NCBI RefSeq assembly: GCF_014947265.1
Contig: NZ_JADCNK010000021.1
Coordinates: forward strand, 1 to 64,000
Length of the DNA stretch: 64,000 nt
Origin: Pedobacter sp014947265
Lineage (GTDB): Bacteria > Bacteroidota > Bacteroidia > Sphingobacteriales > Sphingobacteriaceae
Reading direction: 5' to 3'
Below the pieces are notes generated by a model. It worked only from the letters and a program-made list of their open reading frames with translations. It searched no databases and had not been told where the DNA came from. This document shows positions 44,134 to 52,912 of the stretch, one piece after another. The first letter of the stretch is position 1, and each line of letters opens with the position of its first letter. The position numbers were made by a program, and so were the translations under genes.

Positions 44134-47100
44134 ATGCAAACAAACAAACTTAAAAAGACAATCAGAAAATTCAAATGTTTTGCCGCATTTGCGCTACTGA
44201 CCATGATTACCCATGCTGTTTATGCACAGCAGAATACTTCCGTTAAAGGAACCGTAGTTGATGAAAAAGGCGCTACACTTCCCGGGGTATCGGTAATAAT
44301 GGTAGATCAGACAACTAAAAAACAAGAAAGTACGGTTACCGATTTAAAAGGAATATTTGTTTTTAACAATGCTAAAATAGGAAACAGGTACGATTTTTCT
44401 TTTAATTATGTGGGCTACGAAAAGAAGACATCACCTGCCTTTCTAATTAATCCGGGCACCAATAACTCTATCCTTATCCGTATGGAAACCAGTTCTTCAG
44501 GTTTGAATGATGTGGTGGTGGTAGGTTATGGCAGCCAGCGGAAAACCAAGATTACGGGAGCAATTTCGCAGGTAAAATCAGAGGAACTGAATAAATACGC
44601 TGGCAGTAACTTCGCCCAGCAACTCGCCGGTAAAGCAGCTGGTGTGGTGATTAATGATGCTTCAGCGCAACCAGGTACCGATCCACAGATCGTGATTCGC
44701 GGTATCGGTACACTTACGGCAGGCGTAAGTCCTCTGGTAGTTGTAGATGGTTTTCCGCTCTCTGAAGGAAGTTCGCTTAATACCGTGAATCCTCAGGATA
44801 TAGAAACCATTGATATCCTAAAGGATCCTGCATCAGCAGCCATTTATGGTTCAAGGGCTGCCAATGGGGTGATCCTGATTACGACTAAAAATGGCCGTTC
44901 AGATAAGAATACCGTTTCTTTCGACTTTTATACTGGTGCGCAGGTGCGTGCAGATAAAGTTGATCTTGTAGACGGTTATCAGTTCGCGCAGCTGAATACC
45001 GAAGCACGTGACTGGGGCTATGTGTCCAGAAACCCAACAAACAGAAGTATTAGCGATGATTATGCCACCAGGGTTTCGAAAGGTGCGAATAAAAGAGATT
45101 TAAGGTTAAACTACATTCAGCCCTATTTAAATAATCAGCCAGGATTAACCAATACCGATTGGCTGGATGAGATTTTTCGAACGGCCCCCATCAGCAGTTA
45201 TAATGTTGCGGTTTCAGGCGGAAACGATAGATCTAAATACTATTTCTCGGGCAATTATTTTGATCAGGACGGGATCGTGATAGAAACCGGACTTAAACGT
45301 TACAGCATGTCGTTTAAGTTTGATTCCAAACTCTCTAAATCATTTGATATAGGTTTGAGCATTAACCCAAGTTATAACCGTCAGAAATTTTTCCAGAATG
45401 ATGCCAGCAGGAGCAGCGATGCCATTGGTGCCGCACTGATCATGTATCCTTTTTTCCCTGCAAGAAACAACGATGGCTCTTTGGCCATAAGCCAGCAGAT
45501 TACAGCGAATACACCGGAAGATGGTGCCCTTGGTGAAAATCCTGTTGCAATAATGGAAAAGACGAAATACAATAAAAATCTGTTCCGCACCTTTGGTAAT
45601 GCCTACCTTAATTTTAAACCAGTTGCAGGGCTTACCTTTAAATCACTTTTAGGTGGAGATTACAGCAATAGTTTTATCGACTTTTTTACCCCATCTGATG
45701 TGGGTGAATACCGTACGGCAGCACCAAAGCCAGCCCGGGCGAGCGAAACAAATGGCTCAGTGATCAATTACCTTTGGGAGAACACCCTTACTTTTGAGAA
45801 GACCTTTGGAAAACACGATATCAATGTGCTGGCCGGAACCACTTTTCAGAAAGAATCTGGTAACAATACGCTGGTTTCAGGTACCGGAATTCCTGATAAT
45901 AACATTGACAACATTGCCGGAGCATCTTCATTTTCTGTGGTTCCGCAAAGGTACGTCTGGACACAGCTTTCTTACCTGACCAGATTACAGTATGCTTATG
46001 CAAACAAATACCTGTTTTCGGCAGCCATCAGGAGAGATGGATCTTCAAGGTTTGGCCAGGATGCCAAATGGGGTAATTTTCCATCGGTAACCGGGGGATG
46101 GATTTTGAGTAGAGAAGATTTTTTTCCAAAGGTAAACTGGATTGATTTATTAAAGTTCAGGGCTACTTACGGCAAGGCCGGAAATAATCAGATTGGTAAC
46201 TACAGCTCTTATGCCCTTGCAAATCCGCTAAGTTATGTAAGCGGATCAACACTTCTTCCAGGCTTTGCTGCAGTTAACCCGGCAAACAGTACACTATCCT
46301 GGGAAACTAAAACCTCTTATAATTTTGGAATGGACTTAGGGCTTTTCAAGGTCTTGAACCTTTCTGCCAATTATTATTCGATGGTCACTTCTGATCTTTT
46401 ATTACAGGTTCCCGTACCCTCGCAATCAGGTTATGATAGTGCACTGCAAAACGTGGGCAGGGCCAGCAACAAAGGCCTGGAGCTCGAACTCTCTGGTACA
46501 AATATTAAACTCGGTCCCTTAAGCTGGAATTTTGGTGCAAATATCGCCTCCAATAAAAATAAGGTATTGGAACTTGGGCCGGGACAGAACCAGATTGTTA
46601 CTGGTACAAATAGTGCATTCAGAACCAAAGTGGGTGGCCCCATTGCTGAACTTTATGGTTATAATGTAACCGGTGTATATAAAAACCAAAGTGAGATAGA
46701 CAATAGCCCGCACGTTGCCGGAACCCTGCTTGGCGATTATATTGTGCAGGATGTAAACGGCGATGGAAAAATAACGCCCGACGACCGGATGGGTTTTGGT
46801 ACCTACGCCCCAAAAATTACCTATGGTTTCAACAGTAGTCTGGCTTATAAAAGCTTTGAACTGAGTTTCTCCATCAACGGAATATGGGGAAGGAAAATTT
46901 ATGATAATGGTTTAGTCAATATGGAATCCGGAGAAGGTTTCTCGATGGCAGATACTTATTATTACGAGAACAGGTACCATCCTGTTAACAACCCGAATGG
47001 TTTTTTGGCGCAACCCAATACTAATTATTCGGCCAACAGGCTAAATACGAATGCCTCGAATATTTTCTTCCAAAAGGCTGATTATATCCGCCTGCGTAAT

Positions 47101-47316
47101 GTTCAGCTTACTTATAACTTGTCTTCAAAATTATTATCTAAACTAAAAGTATCCAGGGCAAGTGTATATATAACCGGGAATAACCTGCTCACCATAACTA
47201 ATTTTCGGGGATTTAATCCTGATGCCACCAGCGATAACGTACTTACTTCAGGCTATTCTAATTCCAACTATCCTGTGGCCAGGTCTTTTGTAGCAGGTTT
47301 CAATTTAACCTTTTAA
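44134..47316 (+). CDS. SusC/RagA TonB-linked outer-membrane protein
   Basis: This 1060-residue receptor has a signal peptide (to about 31, VYAQQ), a carboxypeptidase-regulatory-like domain (about 36-115, VKGTVVDEKGATLPGVSVIM), a plug with VVVGYGSQRKTKITGAISQV and SAAIYGSRAANGVILITTK, and a large barrel ending in RSFVAGFNLTF. No N-terminal STN signalling domain is present, though it lies behind a FecI/FecR pair. With SusD it imports a bulky nutrient; the glycerophosphodiesterase gene downstream hints that the nutrient includes a glycerophosphodiester. Confidence 0.95.
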   Translation: MQTNKLKKTIRKFKCFAAFALLTMITHAVYAQQNTSVKGTVVDEKGATLPGVSVIMVDQTTKKQESTVTDLKGIFVFNNAKIGNRYDFSFNYVGYEKKTSPAFLINPGTNNSILIRMETSSSGLNDVVVVGYGSQRKTKITGAISQVKSEELNKYAGSNFAQQLAGKAAGVVINDASAQPGTDPQIVIRGIGTLTAGVSPLVVVDGFPLSEGSSLNTVNPQDIETIDILKDPASAAIYGSRAANGVILITTKNGRSDKNTVSFDFYTGAQVRADKVDLVDGYQFAQLNTEARDWGYVSRNPTNRSISDDYATRVSKGANKRDLRLNYIQPYLNNQPGLTNTDWLDEIFRTAPISSYNVAVSGGNDRSKYYFSGNYFDQDGIVIETGLKRYSMSFKFDSKLSKSFDIGLSINPSYNRQKFFQNDASRSSDAIGAALIMYPFFPARNNDGSLAISQQITANTPEDGALGENPVAIMEKTKYNKNLFRTFGNAYLNFKPVAGLTFKSLLGGDYSNSFIDFFTPSDVGEYRTAAPKPARASETNGSVINYLWENTLTFEKTFGKHDINVLAGTTFQKESGNNTLVSGTGIPDNNIDNIAGASSFSVVPQRYVWTQLSYLTRLQYAYANKYLFSAAIRRDGSSRFGQDAKWGNFPSVTGGWILSREDFFPKVNWIDLLKFRATYGKAGNNQIGNYSSYALANPLSYVSGSTLLPGFAAVNPANSTLSWETKTSYNFGMDLGLFKVLNLSANYYSMVTSDLLLQVPVPSQSGYDSALQNVGRASNKGLELELSGTNIKLGPLSWNFGANIASNKNKVLELGPGQNQIVTGTNSAFRTKVGGPIAELYGYNVTGVYKNQSEIDNSPHVAGTLLGDYIVQDVNGDGKITPDDRMGFGTYAPKITYGFNSSLAYKSFELSFSINGIWGRKIYDNGLVNMESGEGFSMADTYYYENRYHPVNNPNGFLAQPNTNYSANRLNTNASNIFFQKADYIRLRNVQLTYNLSSKLLSKLKVSRASVYITGNNLLTITNFRGFNPDATSDNVLTSGYSNSNYPVARSFVAGFNLTF

Positions 47317-47383
47317 TGTAAAGCAACATCTTAATTATATGAAACCCTCATCAAGCTTGCCGCTTAAAAACCATAATATACCG

Positions 47384-48793
47384 ATGAAAAAAATAATCAA
47401 TAAAATACTTTTTACAGGAGGACTTTTCTGTCTTTTAGGAATAACTTCCTGTACTAAAGAACTCGATCAACAGCCCATTACCTCTAAATCACTTACTAAT
47501 TTTCTCACAACAGAAACTGAAGTTGAAGAGTATGTTAACGCGGTTTACGGCACCTTACAGTTAAACGGCTTATACGGCCTTTACCTGCCGGCCATCGGAG
47601 AAATTCCCTCAGACAATACATTTGATGAGGTACCTGCAAACGACAGCGGGATGTATGGCCAGCTTGATCAGTTTACCACCGTTGCCTCCAATGGCATGCT
47701 TTCAGATTTATGGAAGAGTTCTTACCAGGGCATTCAGCGCGCCAATACGGTACTGAACAGGATCGATGGTATTTCTTATTCCAGCGCTGCCACAAAGCAG
47801 GCCAGAAAAGGGGAAATGCACTTTATTCGTGCCCTGCTCTACTTTAATATGGTCAGGGTATTTGGCGATGTACCACTGGTAATAAAAGAAACCACCAACC
47901 CTAACGAGTTTTTCGGGCAGGGGCGTACAAATAAAGATCTGGTATATGCGCAGATCATTTCAGACCTGACCAATGCCATACAAGAATTGCCTGCAAGTAC
48001 CACTACACCGGGAAAAGCTGTTAAAACAGCTGCCCAATCTTTAATCGGGAAAGTCTATCTGACTTTGGGCAAATTTACAGAAAGCAAAGCCGTACTGGCA
48101 GATGTAGTTGCCTCGGGAAGGCACCAGTTGCTTGCTGAGCCAGCTGACATTTTCGCATTGACTAACAAGAACAATAATGAAGTTATTTTTGCAGTGCAGT
48201 TTGCATCTGGAATAAACGGAAATAGCGAAGGCAGTTCAGCTTACCAGCAGTTCAGCCCATCGGGTACCATCAGCGGCGCAAAAGGCCATAACCTGCCAAC
48301 CAAAAGTTTCTATCAGTTATATAGTGCTTCGGATAAACGCAAAACAGCTTATGTTGGTCTAACCAGTGCCGGAACTCCTTTTTCTACCAAGCTGAAAGCT
48401 TCGGCAACAACACCTATAGACGGAGGCAGCAACTTTGTGGTATTGCGTTATGCAGATGTGTTGTTAATGCTGGCTGAAGATGAAAATGAGCTGGGGAATA
48501 CTGAGACAGCAAAAACTTACCTGAATCTGGTACGAAGGAGAGCAGGCCTGGCCGATGCCTCACAGCAAAGTGTGGTAGAGGTAAGGGCTGCGATTGCCCT
48601 GGAGAGAAGATTGGAACTGATAGGGGAAGGCCAGCGTTGGTTTGATCTGCTTAGAACAGGTACTGCCATTTCGGTAATGAACGCCTGGTTTGCCTCGCAA
48701 AATATAACCACCAGAATTACAGACCACGATCTGCTGCAACCTATTCCGCAAGACCAGATTGATACAGATCCCGCAATTAAACAAAATCCATAA
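47384..48793 (+). CDS. SusD/RagB nutrient-binding lipoprotein
   Basis: From this ATG there are 469 residues, with a lipoprotein signal peptide (C23 in LGITSCTKELDQ), a helical TPR-like core (VEEYVNAVYGTLQLNGLYG, YQGIQRANTVLNRIDGI, ARKGEMHFIRALLYFNMVRVFGDVPLV) and the C-terminal motif ERRLELIGEGQRWFDLLRTG...LLQPIPQDQID. A longer frame from 47339 would push the signal peptide inward, so the internal Met is preferred. It forms the lid of the SusC transporter, encoded directly upstream. Confidence 0.94.
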   Translation: MKKIINKILFTGGLFCLLGITSCTKELDQQPITSKSLTNFLTTETEVEEYVNAVYGTLQLNGLYGLYLPAIGEIPSDNTFDEVPANDSGMYGQLDQFTTVASNGMLSDLWKSSYQGIQRANTVLNRIDGISYSSAATKQARKGEMHFIRALLYFNMVRVFGDVPLVIKETTNPNEFFGQGRTNKDLVYAQIISDLTNAIQELPASTTTPGKAVKTAAQSLIGKVYLTLGKFTESKAVLADVVASGRHQLLAEPADIFALTNKNNNEVIFAVQFASGINGNSEGSSAYQQFSPSGTISGAKGHNLPTKSFYQLYSASDKRKTAYVGLTSAGTPFSTKLKASATTPIDGGSNFVVLRYADVLLMLAEDENELGNTETAKTYLNLVRRRAGLADASQQSVVEVRAAIALERRLELIGEGQRWFDLLRTGTAISVMNAWFASQNITTRITDHDLLQPIPQDQIDTDPAIKQNP

Positions 48794-48820
48794 ATACCAT
48801 CAAATTTTAATAAAAACGAA

Positions 48821-49720
48821 ATGAAAAGAATTATTTTACAGTTATCAATAGCATTCATTGCTTTTAGTGGGTTTGCACAATCGGTACCAGAAGCTAGTTT
48901 AAAAGAAATACTTAACCCTAGAAGCCAAAGGGTATTGGTTACTGCGCATCGCGGCGACTGGCGCAATACGCCTGAAAATTCAATCCAGGCCCTTAAAAAC
49001 TGTATTGCTATGGGAGTCGACATTATGGAACTGGATCTGAAGAAAACAAAAGACGGCCATTTGGTGATCATGCACGATCAAACCATTGATAGAACCACGA
49101 CAGGAAAAGGTGACGTTTCTGATTATACCCTGTCTGAAATAAAAACATTTTTCCTACGCTCAGGTTCAGGCCATCCAACTAAACACCGTGTGCCAACCTT
49201 TAAAGAAATCCTGGCCTTTGCGAAAGATAAGATCATTATTGATGTAGATAAGGGATATGATTATTATCCGCAGGTGATTAAGGAATTGCGCGAAAAGGGA
49301 ATGATCGGCCAGGCCATTGTGAATGTAAAGGGAAGTACACCATTGCCCCAGATAGAGCAGGAGGTAGGTAAAATTGAGGAAGACATTACCATCATGCCAA
49401 TAGTAGATATGAAAAGAGCTGATGCTTCAGAAATTATCGCAAGTTATAAACCCCATCAAAAAACCATTATCCAGGCCAACTTCAGTACCGATACCTTGTC
49501 GGTTTTAAAAAATATTGCCAGCCTGAGAACAAATTATGGTTTATGGATCAATAGCTTATGGCCAGAACAGAACGGTGGTCATGATGATGACCTGGCGGTT
49601 GAAGAAAACAAAAAAGATGAAAGCTGGGGTTGGCTGATCAGCCGTAAAGCAAACCTGATCCAGACCGACCGGCCAAAAGAACTTATTGAATATTTAAGAG
49701 CGAAAAAACTTCATAAATAG
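48821..49720 (+). CDS. glycerophosphodiester phosphodiesterase
   Basis: This 299-residue secreted enzyme has a signal peptide (to about 20, GFAQS) and a TIM-barrel GDPD core with H43-R44 (TAHRGDWRNTPENS), E70/D72 (DIMELDLKKT) and H85 (MHDQTIDRTT), the metal and acid-base residues. It splits glycerophosphodiesters into glycerol-3-phosphate and an alcohol. It lies 27 bp after the SusD gene, so it likely processes what the SusCD pair imports, or releases it before transport. Confidence 0.9.
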   Translation: MKRIILQLSIAFIAFSGFAQSVPEASLKEILNPRSQRVLVTAHRGDWRNTPENSIQALKNCIAMGVDIMELDLKKTKDGHLVIMHDQTIDRTTTGKGDVSDYTLSEIKTFFLRSGSGHPTKHRVPTFKEILAFAKDKIIIDVDKGYDYYPQVIKELREKGMIGQAIVNVKGSTPLPQIEQEVGKIEEDITIMPIVDMKRADASEIIASYKPHQKTIIQANFSTDTLSVLKNIASLRTNYGLWINSLWPEQNGGHDDDLAVEENKKDESWGWLISRKANLIQTDRPKELIEYLRAKKLHK

Positions 49721-49767
49721 CATATTTGGTTGGATTTTGATTAAGTATAGCTAAGGATTGTATAGAG

Positions 49768-50103
49768 GCTGTATCATAAATTGTAATTCAATCGGATTTG
49801 TCACGTTGAGCTCAGCCTGTACTTAGCTTGACGAAGTATCGAAACGACCTGTAAGAAATCTAAAACAGGTCCTTCGACAAGCTACCATTGACAGAATCCA
49901 AAAAAAGGTCGTCATTGCGAGGCACGAAGCAATCTTAATACGCACGCTGTTAGCGATCGTTGTAAGATTGCTTCGTCGGCTGAAAAAGCCTTCTCGCAAT
50001 GACGATTCCTCTCCGGAACATAGCAATAGAGCGTTCTGTTATATTGATTTTTATAAAATAAATTATCCCTCAGATTGACAGTTCAATATTTATGATACAG
50101 CTT
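49768..50103. repeat. composite repeat with GCTGTATCATAAA ends
   Basis: GCTGTATCATAAA near 49768 and TTTATGATACAGC near 50091 are inverted end repeats enclosing about 335 bp, which look like the termini of a non-autonomous element. A related end (TGTGATACAGCTTC) lies at 53837-53850 and another resemblance is at 38961. Confidence 0.65.
49882..50081 (+). repeat. long CGTCATTGCGAG repeat, copy C
   Basis: Third well-preserved copy, CTACCATTGACAG to TATCCCTCAGATTGACAG, same orientation as copy A and inverted to B. Confidence 0.9.
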
Positions 50104-50196
50104 CTTGTTTGAATTTCGTTCAGTTCAAATTTTATGAGATGGAATCAATAGTTTGAGGTTTTTCCATACTGGCTATTAAATTTAACCGCTTTCCTT

Positions 50197-50204
50197 TATC
50201 TTTG
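50197..50204 (+). promoter_or_regulatory. -7 element of the ABC-F gene
   Basis: TATCTTTG is an exact TAnnTTTG match 24 bp before the GTG start, giving a short leader of about 20 nt. Confidence 0.5.
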
Positions 50205-50228
50205 CCGCTAATTTAATATTCCCAGTTT

Positions 50229-51863
50229 GTGATTAATGTAAATAACATCTCCGTTTCATTTGGCGGAACTACCCTTTTTAGCGATGTAACCTTTTCGATA
50301 AACGAGAATGATAAAATTGCGCTAATGGGTAAAAATGGTGCAGGCAAGTCGACCATTCTAAAGATCATTGCCGATGTAGCCAAACCTACCTCCGGTAATG
50401 TAACAGGTCCGAAAGAAGCGGTGATTGCGTATTTGCCACAACATTTGCTCACTCATGACAATGTTACTGTTTTTGAGGAAACCATGAAGGCTTTTGCGGA
50501 GGTAAATCAGATGCAAAAAGAGCTTGATGAACTGAACGAGCAACTTACTATCCGTACCGATTACGAAAGTGATGATTATATGAGGCTTATTGAGCGCGTA
50601 TCGGAACTAAGTGAGCAATTTTATTCGATTGAAGAAACCAATTATGATGCGGAAGTAGAGAAAGTGTTGAAGGGTTTGGGTTTTGAACGCAAAGACTTTA
50701 GCCGCCAAACTTCTGAATTTTCGGGTGGATGGCGTATGCGGATTGAGTTAGCCAAGATTTTATTAAAGAAACCTGATCTGATCTTACTGGATGAGCCTAC
50801 CAACCACATGGATATCGAAAGTATTCAATGGCTGGAAGATTTCCTGATCAATTCGGCGAAGGCCGTAATGGTCATCTCACACGATCGTACTTTTGTAGAT
50901 AACATTACCAACCGTACCATTGAGGTAACTATGGGCAGGATTTATGATTATAAAGCAAAATATACACATTACCTCCAGCTACGTGCTGATCGCCGTATCC
51001 ACCAGTTAAAGGCCTATGAAGAACAGCAACGTTTTATTGCCGATAACCAGGAGTTTATTGATCGTTTTAGGGGAACTTATTCTAAAACCTTACAGGTGCA
51101 ATCGCGTGTTAAAATGCTCGAGAAGCTTGAAGTAATCGAAATTGATGAAGTAGATACATCGGCATTGAGATTAAAGTTTCCGCCATCGCCACGTTCAGGT
51201 CAGTATCCGGTAATGGTAGAAGAACTTACCAAAACTTATGGCGATCATGTTGTTTTCGAAAAAGCATCCATGGTCATCGAACGGGGAGAAAAAGTAGCTT
51301 TCGTTGGTAAAAATGGCGAAGGTAAATCGACTATGATTAAAGCCATTATGGGCGAGATAGATTTTGAAGGCGGTTTAAAAGTAGGGCACAATGCTAAAAT
51401 CGGCTATTTTGCGCAAAACCAGGCCGCATTACTTGATGAAAACCTCACGGTATTCGAAACCATTGATCAGATTCCTTTAAGCGACGGTTCAATAAAAATC
51501 AAAGACCTTCTAGGTGCCTTTATGTTTAGTGGCGATGATACGACTAAAAAGGTTAAAGTACTTTCTGGCGGCGAGAAAACGCGTTTAGCGATGATTAAAT
51601 TGTTATTAGAGCCTGTAAATGTATTAATCCTGGATGAGCCCACCAACCATTTGGATATGAAAACCAAAGACATTATTAAAGATGCCTTGAAAGATTTTGA
51701 CGGTACTTTAATTTTGGTATCGCATGATCGGGATTTCCTAGATGGATTGGTACAAAAAGTATTTGAATTTGGTAATAAACGTGTTCGTGAACACTTTGAA
51801 GATATCAAAGGATTCTTAGCCTATAAAAAAATGAATAGCCTGAAGGAAATTGAGCAAAGCTAA
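50229..51863 (+). CDS. ABC-F family ATPase
   Basis: This 544-residue soluble protein has two ABC cassettes joined by a coiled linker (about 235-310, LQLRADRRIHQLKAYEEQQRFI). Walker A motifs are GKNGAGKST (34-42) and GKNGEGKST, the signatures are FSGGWRMR and LSGGEKTRL, and the Walker B boxes are LLDEPTNH and ILDEPTNH. No membrane domain is present, so it is a ribosome-acting ABC-F factor (EttA/Uup/YbiT type). It uses a GTG start (MINVNNISVSFGG). It is transcribed alone. Confidence 0.93.
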   Translation: MINVNNISVSFGGTTLFSDVTFSINENDKIALMGKNGAGKSTILKIIADVAKPTSGNVTGPKEAVIAYLPQHLLTHDNVTVFEETMKAFAEVNQMQKELDELNEQLTIRTDYESDDYMRLIERVSELSEQFYSIEETNYDAEVEKVLKGLGFERKDFSRQTSEFSGGWRMRIELAKILLKKPDLILLDEPTNHMDIESIQWLEDFLINSAKAVMVISHDRTFVDNITNRTIEVTMGRIYDYKAKYTHYLQLRADRRIHQLKAYEEQQRFIADNQEFIDRFRGTYSKTLQVQSRVKMLEKLEVIEIDEVDTSALRLKFPPSPRSGQYPVMVEELTKTYGDHVVFEKASMVIERGEKVAFVGKNGEGKSTMIKAIMGEIDFEGGLKVGHNAKIGYFAQNQAALLDENLTVFETIDQIPLSDGSIKIKDLLGAFMFSGDDTTKKVKVLSGGEKTRLAMIKLLLEPVNVLILDEPTNHLDMKTKDIIKDALKDFDGTLILVSHDRDFLDGLVQKVFEFGNKRVREHFEDIKGFLAYKKMNSLKEIEQS

Positions 51864-51877
51864 ATAAGTACCGCGGT

Positions 51878-51956
51878 CGTCAGTCTGAGCGTAGTCGAAG
51901 ACTTTTTGAGATGGATAAATCGCAAATAAATGCCCTTCGACTACGCTCAGGGTGAC
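51878..51956. repeat. GTCTGAGCGTAGTCGAAG palindromic repeat, copy 2
   Basis: CGTCAGTCTGAGCGTAGTCGAAG and CTTCGACTACGCTCAGGGTGACA form a long hairpin with an AT-rich loop; better preserved than the copy at 21993. Confidence 0.85.
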
Positions 51957-52176
51957 ATCTTTTTGTGATTTATCTCTTAACTTAATGACATTGACCCTTA
52001 GCCCAGGTTTGAAAGCAGTTCTGAAGAGAGCTGCTTTTGTTTTAAGTGAATTTTTTTAAAGCTAATTTAAAATCAAATCAGACATGGTACTTGATTAAAG
52101 GTCAGTGGCTAGCATCTTTTTATATAAGCAAGACCCAATTCCGTTAAGTTAAGCACCGCGAATGGTCTCGAAGCAT

Positions 52177-52272
52177 CGTCATTTCGACCGCAGTGGAGAA
52201 ATCTTTTAAGATAGTCCAAAGATCTCTCCATTTCGCGGTGCTACATCCGATACCTATCGGATCGAGATGACG
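52177..52272. repeat. CGTCATTTCGA palindromic repeat, copy 2
   Basis: CGTCATTTCGACCGCAGTGGAGAAATC and GATCTCTCCATTTCGCGGTGCT...ATCGAGATGACG pair as a hairpin of the same family as 28888-28973. Confidence 0.8.
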
Positions 52273-52315
52273 ACCATTCTATCAGAATCTGTAAATGATA
52301 GAGGTTAGAATTTTT

Positions 52316-52912
52316 CTAAAGAACAAGAGCGGCAATTTCTTCCTCAGAGGTTTCTACCTGGCTAACATCCGTTTGGGCAGCAGCAAAATGATCGATGGTT
52401 AAATTGGTTGCTTTGCCCATAATCAAAGCATGGCGATTGGTGTTACCTTTTAATTTTAACGTACTGCTGTCGAGAATTTCAGTATACAGCCCCTCAGTAC
52501 TGGTGTCAATATCGGCAAAGGCATTTCCCTTAAGAATGATCTGGAGAAATTTCGTGGTGAGTTTTGCTTCTGTTTTTACTACTGCATTTTCATCTGCCTC
52601 AATACGGTAGATATCGTTTACATAAACAATAAGTTTACACTTTTCTTTATCTTGGCTGGCAATACGTAGCACCTCGCCCTGCTGGGTAACTTTCACATTT
52701 CCAGTATTGTCATCGGCATAAGATACTCCAATCGCATTCCCCTGAACCAATACTACTTCTACATTGCCCTTTATCACAATCTTTCTAAAGTTTTGAATGT
52801 TGTAAATTAACGTCCTGTTTTTTTCTGCGGCCCTTAAATTGTTTGGAAGGATAGCTGTTAAGGTTATTAGGGTAAGTACAATGGTGATCAGCGTTTTAAT
52901 TGAGGTTTTCAT
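52316..52912 (-). CDS. GIN-domain secreted protein (DUF2807-type)
   Basis: This 198-residue protein has a signal peptide (to about 29, LRAAEK) followed by a beta-helix-like GIN/DUF2807 domain: IQNFRKIVIKGNVEVVLVQGNA, VSYADDNTGNVKVTQQGEVLRI, LIVYVNDIYRIEADENAVVKTE. The domain is common in Bacteroidota surface proteins of unknown role, sometimes linked to adhesion-like secreted heads. It is a single gene with a repeat-rich downstream region. Confidence 0.8.
   Translation of the reverse strand: MKTSIKTLITIVLTLITLTAILPNNLRAAEKNRTLIYNIQNFRKIVIKGNVEVVLVQGNAIGVSYADDNTGNVKVTQQGEVLRIASQDKEKCKLIVYVNDIYRIEADENAVVKTEAKLTTKFLQIILKGNAFADIDTSTEGLYTEILDSSTLKLKGNTNRHALIMGKATNLTIDHFAAAQTDVSQVETSEEEIAALVL

Larger units (their letters stand above)
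49721..50228. other. intergenic composite repeat
   Basis: No gene. The segment 49768-50103 is bounded by inverted arms GCTGTATCATAAA and TTTATGATACAGC and holds, from left to right, a 'GTCACGTTGAGCTCAGCCTGTAC' unit, a 'TTCGACAAGCT' link and long repeat copy C. The left unit recurs, inverted, near 53770-53843. Confidence 0.75.
51864..52315. other. repeat-rich intergenic region
   Basis: No gene. It contains the GTCTGAGCGTAGTCGAAG repeat (51878-51956), the TAAGTTAAGCACCGCG mosaic element (52145-52160) and the CGTCATTTCGA repeat (52177-52272). Confidence 0.65.

Noticed and set aside
49823..50026. 67-codon minus-strand ORF
   Set aside because: Lies over long repeat copy C and repeats part of the artefact translated at 16148.
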